A stretch of DNA of 64,000 nucleotides, from the NCBI RefSeq assembly GCF_014803405.1, contig NZ_JACYFG010000051.1, positions 620,001 to 684,000 on the forward strand, read 5' to 3'. The notes under the pieces are model-generated. The model was not told the DNA's origin and searched no databases. It saw only the letters and a program-made list of their open reading frames with translations. The position numbers and the translations under genes are program-made. The DNA is from Pelagicoccus enzymogenes. Lineage in GTDB: Bacteria; Verrucomicrobiota; Verrucomicrobiia; Opitutales; Opitutaceae. Below, piece by piece: positions 1-9,100 of the stretch. How positions within the stretch are numbered: position 1 is the first letter of the stretch; the number at the start of each line of letters is the position of its first letter.

Positions 1-485
1 TAGGCGTGCGACAAGTTAAGATCGACGGGGTGTCGACGAATCTCGGTCGCCTCGTGGGCGCGGGTATCGGCGGCGCGGTGGGAGCCCTTGCGGTTCCCGT
101 GGAGTCGGAGGCGGTGATCGAGCAGACGTCACCGAACTCGATCAGTATTTACGAGACGAGCAATCGCCATGAAAACCAGGCCGCCATGGCGGTTGGCGGC
201 GCGGTAGGAATGGTCGTGGGGGAGCGGGTTGAAAAGGTTTTGACTGCTAAGCGAGCTCAGGAATTGACGATCGCTCTGGACAGCGGGGAGACCGTGCTTG
301 TGGTGCAAGTTTATCGCGAGCCGGGATTCTATGAAGATGAACGGGTGAAGCTGTACACCACGCGGGCAGGCGACTCCGTCGTTTATCACGCCAGCGTGGA
401 TCCCACGGTAGACCCGGATACCAACGCGTATCTTATTCCGGATACGGATGTTGAAGAGGCTGAATTTGAGCCAGTGACTTGGTAG
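1..485 (+). CDS. Glycine-zipper envelope protein, 5' end outside window
   Basis: The frame is open to the window edge, so the N-terminus, presumably including a signal peptide or lipobox, is missing. About 159 codons are visible from a GTG at 6. Two glycine-rich segments can be seen, GRLVGAGIGGAVGALA (visible residues 14-29) and AMAVGGAVGMVVGERV (60-75). They are followed by a beta-rich tail containing AQELTIALDSGETVLVVQ. The same arrangement, including KxAQELT-DxG-TVxVVQ, recurs in the gene at 536, so the two are paralogues arising by tandem duplication. Glycine-zipper 2TM proteins of the SlyB/17-kDa antigen type are usually outer-membrane lipoproteins. The exact role is unknown. Here the second zipper is separated from the first by an extra 30-residue segment that the neighbour lacks. 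Confidence 0.75.
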   Translation, partial: GVRQVKIDGVSTNLGRLVGAGIGGAVGALAVPVESEAVIEQTSPNSISIYETSNRHENQAAMAVGGAVGMVVGERVEKVLTAKRAQELTIALDSGETVLVVQVYREPGFYEDERVKLYTTRAGDSVVYHASVDPTVDPDTNAYLIPDTDVEEAEFEPVTW

Positions 486-535
486 GGGCTATTTTGCTGA
501 ATCCGTAGGGCCGCGGATTTCGTACCGGTCTAGCG

Positions 536-1045
536 ATGGAAAAGAACATCGCTAGTGCGACGCGTCTTTTAGCGCGTGTTTCGATAGGCTTGGCTTTGGT
601 TCTGTTTTTGCAGGGCTGCGCTTCCCAATCCTATCAGACTGTTCCTCGCTCGACATCCGGAAAGATACAGCAGGTGAATAGCGGAACGGTTGTGGCGACA
701 CGATCGGTCGTGATCGAAGGGGAGGCCGGTTATTTGGGTCGAACTAGCGGCGCGATCATGGGCTCCGCAATTGGCCAGACTGCCGGTGATGGTACGGGAC
801 GAACCTTGGCGGCTGCAGGTGGGGCTGTGGTCGGCGGAATCGTAGGAGGAATGGTGGAGAAGGAGCTTAGCAAGAAGCAAGCTCAGGAGTTGACGGTAGA
901 TTTGGACGATGGCCACACGGTGGTGGTTGTCCAGGAAACCAAAGACATCGGATTCGTGGAAGGAGATCGTGTCAGCGTAACGCACACGCCCTCCGGCGAG
1001 GCTCACGTGGCTCACGCTCACTACGAAACGGACGGTGTCTACTGA
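536..1045 (+). CDS. Glycine-zipper 2TM outer-membrane lipoprotein (SlyB/17-kDa antigen type)
   Basis: A 169-residue protein. Residues 10-28 form a lipoprotein signal ending in LFLQGC, so Cys28 is the predicted acylation site. Residues 68-107 are an alternating Gly/Ala zipper (YLGRTSGAIMGSAIGQTAG, then AAAGGAVVGGIVGGMVEK), the hallmark of the Rick_17kDa_Anti/glycine-zipper 2TM family. The C-terminal third is beta-rich (AQELTVDLDDGHTVVVVQ) and matches the end of the preceding gene. Family members sit in the outer membrane and are associated with envelope integrity; no enzymatic activity is expected. The gene starts 50 bp after the preceding paralogue, so co-transcription is plausible. The ATG at 536 is chosen because the signal sequence begins directly there. 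Confidence 0.8.
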   Translation: MEKNIASATRLLARVSIGLALVLFLQGCASQSYQTVPRSTSGKIQQVNSGTVVATRSVVIEGEAGYLGRTSGAIMGSAIGQTAGDGTGRTLAAAGGAVVGGIVGGMVEKELSKKQAQELTVDLDDGHTVVVVQETKDIGFVEGDRVSVTHTPSGEAHVAHAHYETDGVY

Positions 1046-1209
1046 CAGGCTTCTGGAGTCGAGGCCTGTGGTGGGCGCTGCTAATCTCCAGACAAGTGGA
1101 GGCAGGTTTTGAAGGCCTGTCTCCGCTTTTGTTTAACTCTCAGGGAGAGTGTTTTGATGGTCGTTATTGCTTGAAGGCGTCTTGGCCACTTGTTCGTTTG
1201 TCTCGGACG

Positions 1210-1656
1210 ATGAGCTTGAACGTTGGCGACGAAGCCCCGGATTTTTGTTTGGAGAGCACGGGGGGAGGAACGGTCTCCCTAGAGGAGCTTAAGGGCAGAC
1301 CCTTCGTGCTTTATTTCTATCCGAAGGATTTTACCTCGGTTTGCACGAAGCAGGCTTGCTCGTTCAGGGATCAGTTTTCGCATTTGAGAGGTTTGGATGT
1401 TTCTGTTTTTGGGGTGAGTCGTGACAACTTGGATACGCACGTGCGGTTCAAGAAGGAGCATGGTCTAAACTTCGAATTGCTGGCGGATGCCGACGGTGAG
1501 GTCACTCGGGCTTACAAGGCTCGGCTGCCTTTTGTGGGAATCCCCAAACGCGTGACCTACCTGATCGGAGCGGATCAAAAGATAGCGGCGGTGCACGATG
1601 AGCTTTTGGGTTCGGATTCCCATGTCACCGCCGTGTTGCGTGCGCTTCAACCTTGA
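1210..1656 (+). CDS. Thioredoxin-dependent peroxiredoxin, PrxQ/Bcp type
   Basis: A 148-residue protein of the AhpC/TSA fold that reduces hydrogen and alkyl peroxides in the cytoplasm. The motif FYPKDFTSVCTKQACSFRD contains the peroxidatic Cys45 and a second Cys50 five residues later, the arrangement of atypical 2-Cys PrxQ enzymes. The opening LNVGDEAPDFCLES and the later LLADADGEVTRAY are also family-typical. The frame is open upstream to a GTG at 1096, but the extra 38 residues resemble no peroxiredoxin. The ATG at 1210 gives the normal family length and start. No strong ribosome-binding site is visible before it. The gene faces the convergent GH20 gene with only 9 bp between their stop codons. 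Confidence 0.9.
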   Translation: MSLNVGDEAPDFCLESTGGGTVSLEELKGRPFVLYFYPKDFTSVCTKQACSFRDQFSHLRGLDVSVFGVSRDNLDTHVRFKKEHGLNFELLADADGEVTRAYKARLPFVGIPKRVTYLIGADQKIAAVHDELLGSDSHVTAVLRALQP

Positions 1657-1665
1657 GGCGAAGGC

Positions 1666-3285
1666 TCAAGCGGTGGGGAAATGGGAGACGCTTTCCTCCA
1701 AGCCCCCCGGTCGGTTTCGCGTCAGCCAAAATGTTTTGAATCTCTCAATCGCTTCAAGTGGCAAGGAGGGCGGTAATTGACCTTTTAGAAGAGACAAGCC
1801 CTTGCGAGCTGCGTAGGCGAGAAGTTCGCGGGCGAGCTCGATTTCTCCGCTTGCTGCTGATTGGTTGAGGGCAGCATGGGCGCGTTCCAGTTCGCCTTTA
1901 TCGAGCTGGCTGGCGAGTTTCGAGTAGGTCTCGGCAGTGGCGAAGAGGATTTTGTTCAACCAGCTTTGATTATGTAAGTAGGTCGAGAAACCATTTGCGA
2001 TGTCGCTTAAGGCAACGACTGAGGCGTATTCAGAATCCGATAGCGGTTCGGGGATCAGTTTGACCGCAGCATCCTTCAACGAAGGCGTGGTTTCGGCGTT
2101 GCAATTCCAGGCTCGCTCGGCGGCTTGCAAAATGGGAAGGACGCTGAGCAAGTGGGATTGGTGGTGGCCGTTGTCGCCCCAGTCGGTCAGGAGCAGGCCG
2201 GCGGCGCAATGGCGGTGAGCGTTTTCGGCGGCTTGGTCGATGTTGGGCAATGCGGTGTAGAGGCGTCCGCCGATACTGTTCCAGGTGGAGGTTCCGGGGA
2301 CGACTACGAACTTCGCTCCGGCGGCATGCATGGCTTGGCAGTGGGCTTCGAAAGGGTGGTTGACCTCGTAGCCCCAGAGCAGGGCGGTGATGTCGGGACC
2401 AAGTTCTGCGGCGAGCTCGGGCTGATTGATGATAATGTCTCCCCAGAACTGCATGCGGTAGCCGCGGGCTTGTACCTTTTTTTGGATACGCAGGAGGTGC
2501 TCGAGGTAGACGCGGGTTTTGCCCTGCGCTTCGACGGCAGACTTTGAGTAGCCTTGCCCGAGTTCCCAAGGCTCGTCGCCGCCTACGTTCACGTTTTTAC
2601 TTGTGAAATTTGGCAGGAGCTCGGCGAAAAGCGAGTCGACGAAATCGGCGGACTCGGGCGTGGGCTTGAGGGTGCTGCCGTATTTTTTCCAGCCGGAGAT
2701 GGGGTGTTCGAAGCCGTCCGGGCTTTCGGCGAGGTGGTGGTATTCCGGGTGACGCAGCCATCGCTCCATGTGGCCGAAGCTGTTCTGGTTGGGAACGAGT
2801 TCGATGAAGCGTTCGCGGCAATAAGCGTCGAGGTCTAGGATGTCTTCGGGTGAGAGCGGAGAGGCGTTTGCCCAGACGCGCTCGTGATCGCGGTAGGCGA
2901 AGGTATGTTCGGTGTAGAGTTGCAGCTGGTTGTACTTGAGGGAGGCCAGGAGGTCGACCAGTTCGTAGAGCGAGGCTTGGGTAGGGACCTTGCAGCGGGA
3001 GATGTCGAGCATGTAGCCACGGACTTCTAAGTCGGGCCAGTCTTCGATTTCGAGGCAAGGGAGGACGCCTTGAGGATGCTGAACAAGGATTTGGGCGAGG
3101 GTGGCTTTCGCGTAAAAGGCGGCTTCTTCGCTGGCGGCCGAGATTGCGATGCTATTGGGGCTAATTGTAAGGCGGTATCCGTTTTTTGGAGCGGAAGAGG
3201 ATATTTGGACGCTAGGATCGGAAGGGCTGTCAACTAGGGAGCCTTCCAGGGGAGTGGTTGATTTGGGCTGTGGGAGAAGGTGCAT
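1666..3285 (-). CDS. Glycoside hydrolase family 20 (beta-N-acetylhexosaminidase-like)
   Basis: A 539-residue protein with the GH20 layout. The N-terminal alpha/beta domain opens with LLPQPKS (residues 3-9), and the TIM barrel starts near EVRGYMLDISR (87-97). The catalytic pair lies in NVGGDE (Asp237-Glu238): in GH20 the Glu is the acid/base and the Asp orients the substrate N-acetyl group. The family removes terminal GlcNAc or GalNAc from chitin fragments, peptidoglycan or glycans. No signal peptide is visible, so it is probably cytosolic and acts on imported oligosaccharides. The start codon lies 9 bp from a REP-like palindrome that fills the gap to the HAD gene upstream, so no separate ribosome-binding site is evident. 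Exact substrate is unknown. Confidence 0.85.
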   Translation of the reverse strand: MHLLPQPKSTTPLEGSLVDSPSDPSVQISSSAPKNGYRLTISPNSIAISAASEEAAFYAKATLAQILVQHPQGVLPCLEIEDWPDLEVRGYMLDISRCKVPTQASLYELVDLLASLKYNQLQLYTEHTFAYRDHERVWANASPLSPEDILDLDAYCRERFIELVPNQNSFGHMERWLRHPEYHHLAESPDGFEHPISGWKKYGSTLKPTPESADFVDSLFAELLPNFTSKNVNVGGDEPWELGQGYSKSAVEAQGKTRVYLEHLLRIQKKVQARGYRMQFWGDIIINQPELAAELGPDITALLWGYEVNHPFEAHCQAMHAAGAKFVVVPGTSTWNSIGGRLYTALPNIDQAAENAHRHCAAGLLLTDWGDNGHHQSHLLSVLPILQAAERAWNCNAETTPSLKDAAVKLIPEPLSDSEYASVVALSDIANGFSTYLHNQSWLNKILFATAETYSKLASQLDKGELERAHAALNQSAASGEIELARELLAYAARKGLSLLKGQLPPSLPLEAIERFKTFWLTRNRPGGLEESVSHFPTA

Positions 3286-3293
3286 CGATATTC

Positions 3294-3313
3294 GCGACCA
3301 AGGTCGCTCCTAC
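3294..3313 (-). repeat. REP-like palindrome, type A
   Basis: The + strand reads GCGACCAAGGTCGCTCCTAC, a 6-bp inverted repeat (GCGACC/GGTCGC) followed by CTCCTAC. An identical 20-mer occurs at 26400. It fills most of the 24-bp gap between the HAD gene and the GH20 gene. The TAG stop of the HAD gene (3310-3312) lies inside the repeat. Confidence 0.85.
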
Positions 3314-4011
3314 AGAGAAGCGATGAGATCTTGTAGTTGTTTTATGGATGCGATTTCGTGGAACTTCGAGTGGTGTTTGGGAGCGGCTTCTACGCGTTCG
3401 TGCTCCCAAGTAAGGTGGTAGGGAATGTGCACTCCGGTTCCGCCCAATTCGAGGATGGGGAGGATGTCGGACTTGAGGGAATTGCCGACCATGACGAGAG
3501 ATTGAGGGTCGATGAGGTGTTGGCGGAAGAGGCGGGCGTAGTCTTCGTTGTTCTTGTTGGATACGACTTCGATGTGCTTGAAGTACGGAGCGAGGCCGGA
3601 CTTGGCGATTTTGCGTTCCTGGTCGCGCAGGTCGCCTTTGGTTATGAGAATGAGCTCGTGTTGGCGGCTGAGGGCTTCGACGGCTTCGGCGGCTCCTTCG
3701 ATGAGTTCGACGGGGTGGGCGAGCATGTCTTTGCCGAAGTCGATAATGCGGCGGAGTTCTTCGGCGGGAATGGCGCCGTCGGTGAGTTTGATGGCGGTCT
3801 CGATACTGGAAAGGGTGAAGCTTTTGACTCCGTATCCGTAGAGTTCGAGATTTCGCATTTCGGTGCGAAAGAGGGTGCTCTCTACGGTTTCTGCGTCGTG
3901 GTATTCGGCGAGCAGCTGGCAGTACTTGCGATGGTGTTCCTCGAAGAGGTTCTCGTTGTGCCAAAGCGTGTCGTCGGCGTCGAAGGCGATGGTGAGTCGG
4001 GCTTCTCTCAT
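3310..4011 (-). CDS. HAD-superfamily hydrolase
   Basis: A 233-residue protein with all HAD phosphatase motifs. Motif I is FDADDTLW (nucleophile Asp11, acid/base Asp13). Motif II is LILITKGD (Thr124), followed by Lys153 in VVSNKN, and motif IV is MVGNSLKSDI (acidic Asp182). A helical cap of about 90 residues between motifs I and II puts it in the subfamily I (phosphoglycolate phosphatase/YjjG-like) group. It probably dephosphorylates a small metabolite or nucleotide; the substrate cannot be told from sequence. It lies 9 bp downstream of the TruC-like gene, same strand, and is likely co-transcribed with it and the GH20 gene. Its stop codon is embedded in a REP-like element. Confidence 0.85.
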   Translation of the reverse strand: MREARLTIAFDADDTLWHNENLFEEHHRKYCQLLAEYHDAETVESTLFRTEMRNLELYGYGVKSFTLSSIETAIKLTDGAIPAEELRRIIDFGKDMLAHPVELIEGAAEAVEALSRQHELILITKGDLRDQERKIAKSGLAPYFKHIEVVSNKNNEDYARLFRQHLIDPQSLVMVGNSLKSDILPILELGGTGVHIPYHLTWEHERVEAAPKHHSKFHEIASIKQLQDLIASL

Positions 4012-4020
4012 TTCAATTTT

Positions 4021-4764
4021 CTAGAGATTGATTTGTTCCAAGGCGGATTGGAAGCTTGCTTCTAGGGGGCAGGTGATGGTGACGGTTTTGTCGTCGAATG
4101 GGTGTTCGAACTCGACCTGTGTGGCGGCGAGGAGGAGGCGGTGGATGTTGAAGTGGGTGCGAGCGTGTTTGTTGGCTTTGTTGCAGCCGTGTCGGGTATC
4201 GCCGATGATGGGGTAGCGGATGTGGGCGAGGTGACGGCGGATTTGGTGGCGTCGACCGGTGTGGGGATAGAGTTCGACGAGGGAGTAGCGCGTGGTGTCG
4301 TAGCGTTCTGTTGGATACGGAAGTTCGGTGGTGGCGAGGCGCTGGTAGGCGGTGAGCGCTTCTTGCGTTTGGGCGCTTTTCTTGTGGCCGTCCTGGTCTT
4401 CGTATTTGTGCAGGGGGGAGTCAATGCTTCCGCTTTCGGGAAGGTGGCCACGCACGACCGCTTGGTAGGTCTTTTTGACTTTTCGCTCTTGGAAGTAGAC
4501 GGAGAGGGCGGTGCCTGCTTCTTCGTCGAGGCCGAAGAGGAGGATACCGGAGGTGGGGCGGTCGATGCGGTGGGCGGGGTAGACGTGTTGGCCGATTTGA
4601 TCGCGCAGGAGTTGGATGGCGAAGCGGGTTTCGCGTCTGTCGATGGGGCTGCGGTGTACCAGCAGGCCGGAGGGCTTATGGATGGCGATGTATCGCTCGT
4701 CTCGATACAAGACTTCGAGAGGGGGCTCGGGAGGCGGAGGGGAGCTGGATTGAAGGTTTTCCAT
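4021..4764 (-). CDS. truC: tRNA pseudouridine synthase TruC-like (RluA family)
   Basis: A 247-residue RluA-family enzyme that isomerises a uridine in RNA. The catalytic Asp68 lies in the signature HRIDRPTSGILL. The segments HKPSGLLVHRS, RDQIGQHVYPAHR, TTRYSLVELYPHTGRRHQ and RRHLAHIRYPIIGDTRHG resemble Escherichia coli TruC, which modifies U65 of tRNA, more closely than RluA, RluC or RluD. There is no S4 domain, again as in TruC. The first 14 residues are Pro/Ser-rich and extra to the family. A type B REP-like element ends 14 bp before the ATG. A second RluA-family gene, with an S4 domain, is at 30415. Confidence 0.85.
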   Translation of the reverse strand: MENLQSSSPPPPEPPLEVLYRDERYIAIHKPSGLLVHRSPIDRRETRFAIQLLRDQIGQHVYPAHRIDRPTSGILLFGLDEEAGTALSVYFQERKVKKTYQAVVRGHLPESGSIDSPLHKYEDQDGHKKSAQTQEALTAYQRLATTELPYPTERYDTTRYSLVELYPHTGRRHQIRRHLAHIRYPIIGDTRHGCNKANKHARTHFNIHRLLLAATQVEFEHPFDDKTVTITCPLEASFQSALEQINL

Positions 4765-4777
4765 TTGTATTGACGCG

Positions 4778-4807
4778 AATCATCGCGTGACAAGCGCGCT
4801 CCCACAA
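4778..4807 (-). repeat. REP-like element, type B
   Basis: The + strand contains TCGCGTGACAAGCGCGCTCC, close to copies at 15184, 20440 and 21566 whose shared core is TCGCGTGACAAGCACGCTC. The core can form a hairpin with a 5-bp stem (GCGTG/CACGC). It lies just upstream of the truC-like start codon. Confidence 0.75.
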
Positions 4808-4941
4808 CGGTCTTGTTGTTGTGAGGTGCGACTTGCTATGGGAGACATTTAGAAAAAGGGGAGGAGTTGTTGGTTGCTTGGGTTGTTGTTTCGCGTGTCG
4901 TTTTTTTCTTCTCCCATGAAGTTCCTGAAGTTGCACGAAGG

Positions 4942-4979
4942 AAAAAGAGAAAAAGCCCGCATCGTAGCGATGCGGGCTT
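4942..4979 (-). terminator. Rho-independent terminator for the DUF4097 gene
   Basis: A perfect 12-bp stem (AAGCCCGCATCG paired with CGATGCGGGCTT, 4953-4964 and 4968-4979) with a 3-nt loop. On the minus strand it is followed by a T-rich tract TTTTTCTCTTTTTC. It lies 138 bp beyond the stop of the gene ending at 5117. Confidence 0.8.
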
Positions 4980-5067
4980 CCCTCCTACCATCTGCCGGGC
5001 GGAGCCGGCGATGTCTTTTTTTGACCGTACTAGAAAATTGGGTTGGGGATTGAGGACTGTGTTTGAC

Positions 5068-5090
5068 GCCCGCGGAGCGGCCGTCCCACC
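5068..5090 (-). repeat. REP-like palindrome, type C
   Basis: GCGGAGCGGCCGTCCCACC on the + strand. A near-identical copy (one T for C in this stretch) is at 61343. It can form the small hairpin CCGC-TCC-GCGG on the minus strand. Confidence 0.7.
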
Positions 5091-5116
5091 ACGGAGGATG
5101 GGCTGCGAAAGCGGCC

Positions 5117-6091
5117 CTAGATTTCGGCGATGGTTACGCGACCGCCGCTGGTGGTGAGCTTTACGAGAGGGCCGCCGCCGTTGACGTCGCCCTCGATCTT
5201 TTTCTTGTCGAGAGTCCCTTGGAAGCTGCCGCCGTGGCTGAAGGAAACGCCACCGCCGTTTGACTTGGCGTAGACTTGGAAGGCTTGGTTGTGGGGAAGT
5301 GAGATGCTGACGCTGCCGCCAGAGGTACGAAGTTCGGCTGGGGCTTGCATACCGGCCTGTAGGGTGGCGCTGACGTTTCCGCCGGAGGTTCCGAGCTCCA
5401 TGGGCTCGAGCAGGGCGCTTTGCAGGTTGGCGCTTATGTGGCCGCCAGAGGTGTGGGCCTTGAGGGCAGAGATCGCTCCCTCTATTTTGATGTTTCCGCC
5501 GGAAGTGTGCAGATCGACAGCGCCGACGAGGCCTTCGACGTTAATGTTTCCTCCGGAGGTGTGGGCGTGGGTGTCGCCTTGAATTTGTCGGAGCCGGATG
5601 TTTCCGCCTGAGGTTTTTATTTCTAGCGGGCCTGAAATGTCCGAGGCGTCGATGTTTCCTCCCGAGGTTTTGAGGTTGAGCGCGGACGTCATGCCCTCGG
5701 CGGTAACGTTTCCGCCGGAGGTGCGGACCTTGGCGATAAGATCGGCGGGGAGGTGGAGAGTGGCTTGCTTGTAGCCCTTGGTTTTGTCGCCCCAAGAGAA
5801 CCAGGACCCATTGTCTTTTTCGAACTCGATCTTGATGAGGAGGGTGTCGCCTTCGCGAGTCGTGGATTGGGTGACCTTGCTGTCGTCGAATCCGGTGAGC
5901 GGTTTTTCGAGTTCGAGTTCGAGGTCGCTGCGGTCGGAACCGATCAAGGCGACATTGGACTTGGAAATGTAGAAGTCGACTTTGGTGATTCCGTCGAGGC
6001 TGTGATGCTGGACTTCGTCGGCCGCGGTGGCGGTGTTGGTGGCGATCAGGGCAGCGGCGACGAGTGGTAGTGATATGAGTTTTGTATTCAT
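5117..6091 (-). CDS. Secreted DUF4097-family beta-helix protein with TSGG repeats
   Basis: A 324-residue exported protein; residues 1-24 are a Sec signal peptide ending TATAADE. After an N-terminal beta domain (about 25-125), ten repeats of roughly 15-22 residues follow, nine with TSGG and one with SNGGG (for example RTSGGNVTA, HTSGGNINV, TTSGGRVTI). Such repeats form the stacked beta strands of the DUF4097 or 'adhesin-like' fold, in which conserved turns line up in a right-handed helix. Family members are often next to sigma/anti-sigma or phage-shock-type genes, but their biochemical role is unsettled. A second DUF4097 gene in this window (29531) is in a sigma-factor operon; this one stands alone with its own terminator. 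Confidence 0.8.
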   Translation of the reverse strand: MNTKLISLPLVAAALIATNTATAADEVQHHSLDGITKVDFYISKSNVALIGSDRSDLELELEKPLTGFDDSKVTQSTTREGDTLLIKIEFEKDNGSWFSWGDKTKGYKQATLHLPADLIAKVRTSGGNVTAEGMTSALNLKTSGGNIDASDISGPLEIKTSGGNIRLRQIQGDTHAHTSGGNINVEGLVGAVDLHTSGGNIKIEGAISALKAHTSGGHISANLQSALLEPMELGTSGGNVSATLQAGMQAPAELRTSGGSVSISLPHNQAFQVYAKSNGGGVSFSHGGSFQGTLDKKKIEGDVNGGGPLVKLTTSGGRVTIAEI

Positions 6092-6151
6092 GGCCAGGTG
6101 GTTGGTTCTGGTCCGTGACTACTCATTTGCTCGGGTTCGGGTTACCGATTT

Positions 6152-9100
6152 TTATGGGCTGATCCAAAGTTTTACGAAAAAGTTAGGTGGGAGGTCTTTG
6201 AATTGGGCAATGGCCTTCTGGGTTCTTTGTTCAGCCGAACTTGGGAATGGGGCAATTTGCCAGGCCTTCAGGTCTTCAGAAATGACGAGCTCAAACGATT
6301 GTTCGATCTCGTTTACCCAGCTGTACTCGATTCCTGCTTCCGTAAGTTGAAAGCTCAGAGGGGGAACGTTTTGGCCATAGGGAGTCGCCGTCGTAGTGAT
6401 GAGTTCGAATTCTGGTAGCGTGAGACTTCCTTCATCCCATGAAACGGTTACTTGATAGGATCCCGCGTTTTCGGCGTGAACAGAATTAAAGCTCAGGCGG
6501 CTGCTGGTTTCTTGAGGGATAAGGTTACCGTTGTGGGTCCATTGGTAGTTTAGCCCCGGTTTTTCGCTAGCATTGATCGCGAAGGTGAGCGGAAAACCGA
6601 TCGGTACGGACTGGCCTCTTGGCTGATTCTGGATTTTCGGTGGTCCAGATAAGCTGATGAGATGCAGGGAGGATTGGTTCGTTTGAGGGTCGTAAGTGAC
6701 AGTGGCGACTCGTTCGTTGAACAAAGTCCCTGAGAGAGTACGGCTGGAGACTCCATAACTTCTTACAAAGACTCCGTTTTGGTCGAAGCGTTTATTTCTT
6801 ACGATGACGTCTCCATTCGGCAGCGCTCCGAATTGATCACTCGCCGATATCGCATCTATTTGCACCGCGAAGCCTGGGGCAATAGCTCCATTATTTGAGA
6901 GTCTTAGCAATTGAGTTCCTGCTATGAGAAGTCGGTCGCTCCTGTCGATGGCTATGGCCTCGATTTGGCTCAAGCTTGGATCGAGGGTGAAGGAATTGTC
7001 TACTTCTCCGTTGGCATTTACTCTGATCACCGCCGCAGGAGTTTGGTTGAATTGTCGACGGTAGAGGTAGACTCTGCCAAGGCTGTCGCTGGTAACCATG
7101 GTGTAGTTGTTTTGGACTTTCTTTACCCCGTGCTGGTAGTCGGGATCGAGGGTTCCGTCGATGAGGTAGCGGTCAAAGCGAACGGATTCGCCGGAGTTAG
7201 GCTCGATGGAGACCACGAGGAATCCGGTATTTGAATACGGATGATAGATGAGTTTTGGCGGAGATTGATAGATGGTGCCGAGATCTCGGTAACTGACTGG
7301 GTTTCCGACTGGGTCGAGGACGTGTAATTCGTACTCGTAGCCGTAGTTTTCTCCGCGGAGCACAGCGAGGTATCCTTGAGGAAGCGGGCAAAGCGCTTTT
7401 GTCGCGGGTAGAGCGCTTTCTGGCAAGGATGCGAAATATGATGAATCGATGTTTCCGGCGGCATCCAACTTGAGGATCGGTCCTGTTAGGGTTCCGTCGA
7501 CGTGTTCTCCAGTGATAGGAAGGAACAGGTTTTGACCATCGAGAGCGGCGGTAGGTTCACCCAAGTAGGCAGTCTCTAGGCGGACGAGTTTTGTGGGCTC
7601 GGATGGGTTGCTGTCAGAATTAATGAATACAACTCTTTCCTTGGTTCCTTGTGGGTCGGCGAGTCCGTGAAGGGCGAAGGCGTTGTTTTTAAGTCCAACG
7701 ATTTGCCGGTAACTGTGGAGCCCATCGAAGGTTTTCGAGTCGTGAAAATTATTAGTGCCATCGGACTCGACCCAGAAGATGCGAGCGGACTTTGGATCGA
7801 GTTCCGCGTGGGCTATGATGGAGAGGCGAGTGCCATCTGCACTCTTAACAGCAAAGATGTTATTGGTAGGAATGGTCCATCCTGTGATATTGAGATTCCA
7901 GAGCTCCTCGCCCTCGAATGTGCTTCCACTCAGAGTTTGAGCAACAGGGTCGTGCTTGAGTTGAGTACCGTTTGCCCAGATGCCAAGGATTTGAGTAACT
8001 AAGGGAGAGTAGCCGATATCGATGATGTCTGAACCAGGGAGGCTCTTCCCATCGGCTCCGAGGCGGATGAGCCAATGAGTATTGGGCCGGGTGAGTGTAT
8101 AAGTGTCGTCGGCGATCCTCATGCTCAGAGGATGAATAAAGGTCCAGGGAGGCATGCCACCTACGAACTGTTCAATTCTCGGCAGTGGGGTCACCGTGCC
8201 TGAGTTTGATATTTCGAGTGCAGTGCTGCCATCGTCGACCCAGACATTGCCATCTGGCCATTGGCGGAAAGCGATAACAGAATACATGTTGCTATCGAAA
8301 CGGTGAACGCCGAACGCGGTGTCAGGCATTCCTTGAGGGGTGAGGCGGGTGAAGTGGGTGATTGTGTCGCCCGATCCTCCAGGAACAAATTCTGTCAGGA
8401 GAGCGAAATGGGTTCCTGTGAAGGGGCAGAAGTTGAGGCTGTCGTATCCGGCGGGAATGCGATCCTTACTCCAGTCAATTGTCATCTCCCCCTCTTCATT
8501 CACGTAGTCTGTCCTAATCTTGCGGATGGGAGGCAGGGAGTCCTCCAGCGATTGGATGTAGTATCCGCCATTTGGAGAAGGGATGATTGATGAAGCGTAG
8601 AGCGGGCTTTCGCGTCCGACGTCGAATTTCTTTTCGATTTGTGGAACGATGTCATTCACCGAGACGATTGCGGGCTTAGACCATTGGGTTCCGATAGAAT
8701 TTTTTGATCTTAGACGGTAGGTACCGATGTCCTGCAGTCCGATTTCATCGAATTCGAGGACGGGAGTATTGGCGCCCTCGATGGGCAAACCGTCGACGTA
8801 CCATTGGAGCTCTGGGTAGGGTGCTCCGTCAACGCTTGCTTTCAGAATTAGGCTCCCGAAGGAGCTTGCGTCGCTGTCGTGGGGATGAGTGAGGAAATGC
8901 GGAGCTTTGGGCGGTAGTAGGCGAATTGGGTTGCTTGTGATAGTTGTATCTACACTTTGGATACGAATTTGATAGGTGCCTGCATGTGACGCGTCCAAGT
9001 GGTCGAAGTCGAGTTGGGGGGCGTTTGCTCCCGGGATTTCTGTTCCATCTTTTAGCCAGACGATGGAGTCGGGCAAAAAATCGACGATAGTGACCTCGAG

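Larger units (their letters stand above)
4765..5116. other. Intergenic region with REP elements and a terminator
   Basis: This 352-bp gap contains no credible gene. It holds a type B REP-like element (4778-4807), a strong terminator for the gene to the right (4942-4979), a short GC palindrome near 5000 (GCCGGGCGGAGCCGGC) and a type C palindrome (5068-5090). Confidence 0.6.

Noticed and set aside
1096-1209. Upstream extension of the peroxiredoxin from a GTG at 1096
   Set aside because: The 38 extra residues resemble no peroxiredoxin, and the ATG at 1210 gives the exact family start.
2125-2838. Long open frames on the + strand inside the GH20 gene
   Set aside because: They are antisense to a protein with clear GH20 motifs and have the biased composition of a complementary frame.
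3230-3964. 244-codon Arg/Pro-rich frame overlapping the HAD gene on the same strand
   Set aside because: The HAD frame has all four catalytic motifs; this one is extremely Arg/Pro/Ser-rich, a sign of a shifted frame in GC-rich coding DNA.
5200-5720. Regularly spaced repeats that could suggest a CRISPR array
   Set aside because: They are the codons of TSGG repeats in a DUF4097 protein; spacing is a multiple of three and the 'spacers' are coding and related to one another.
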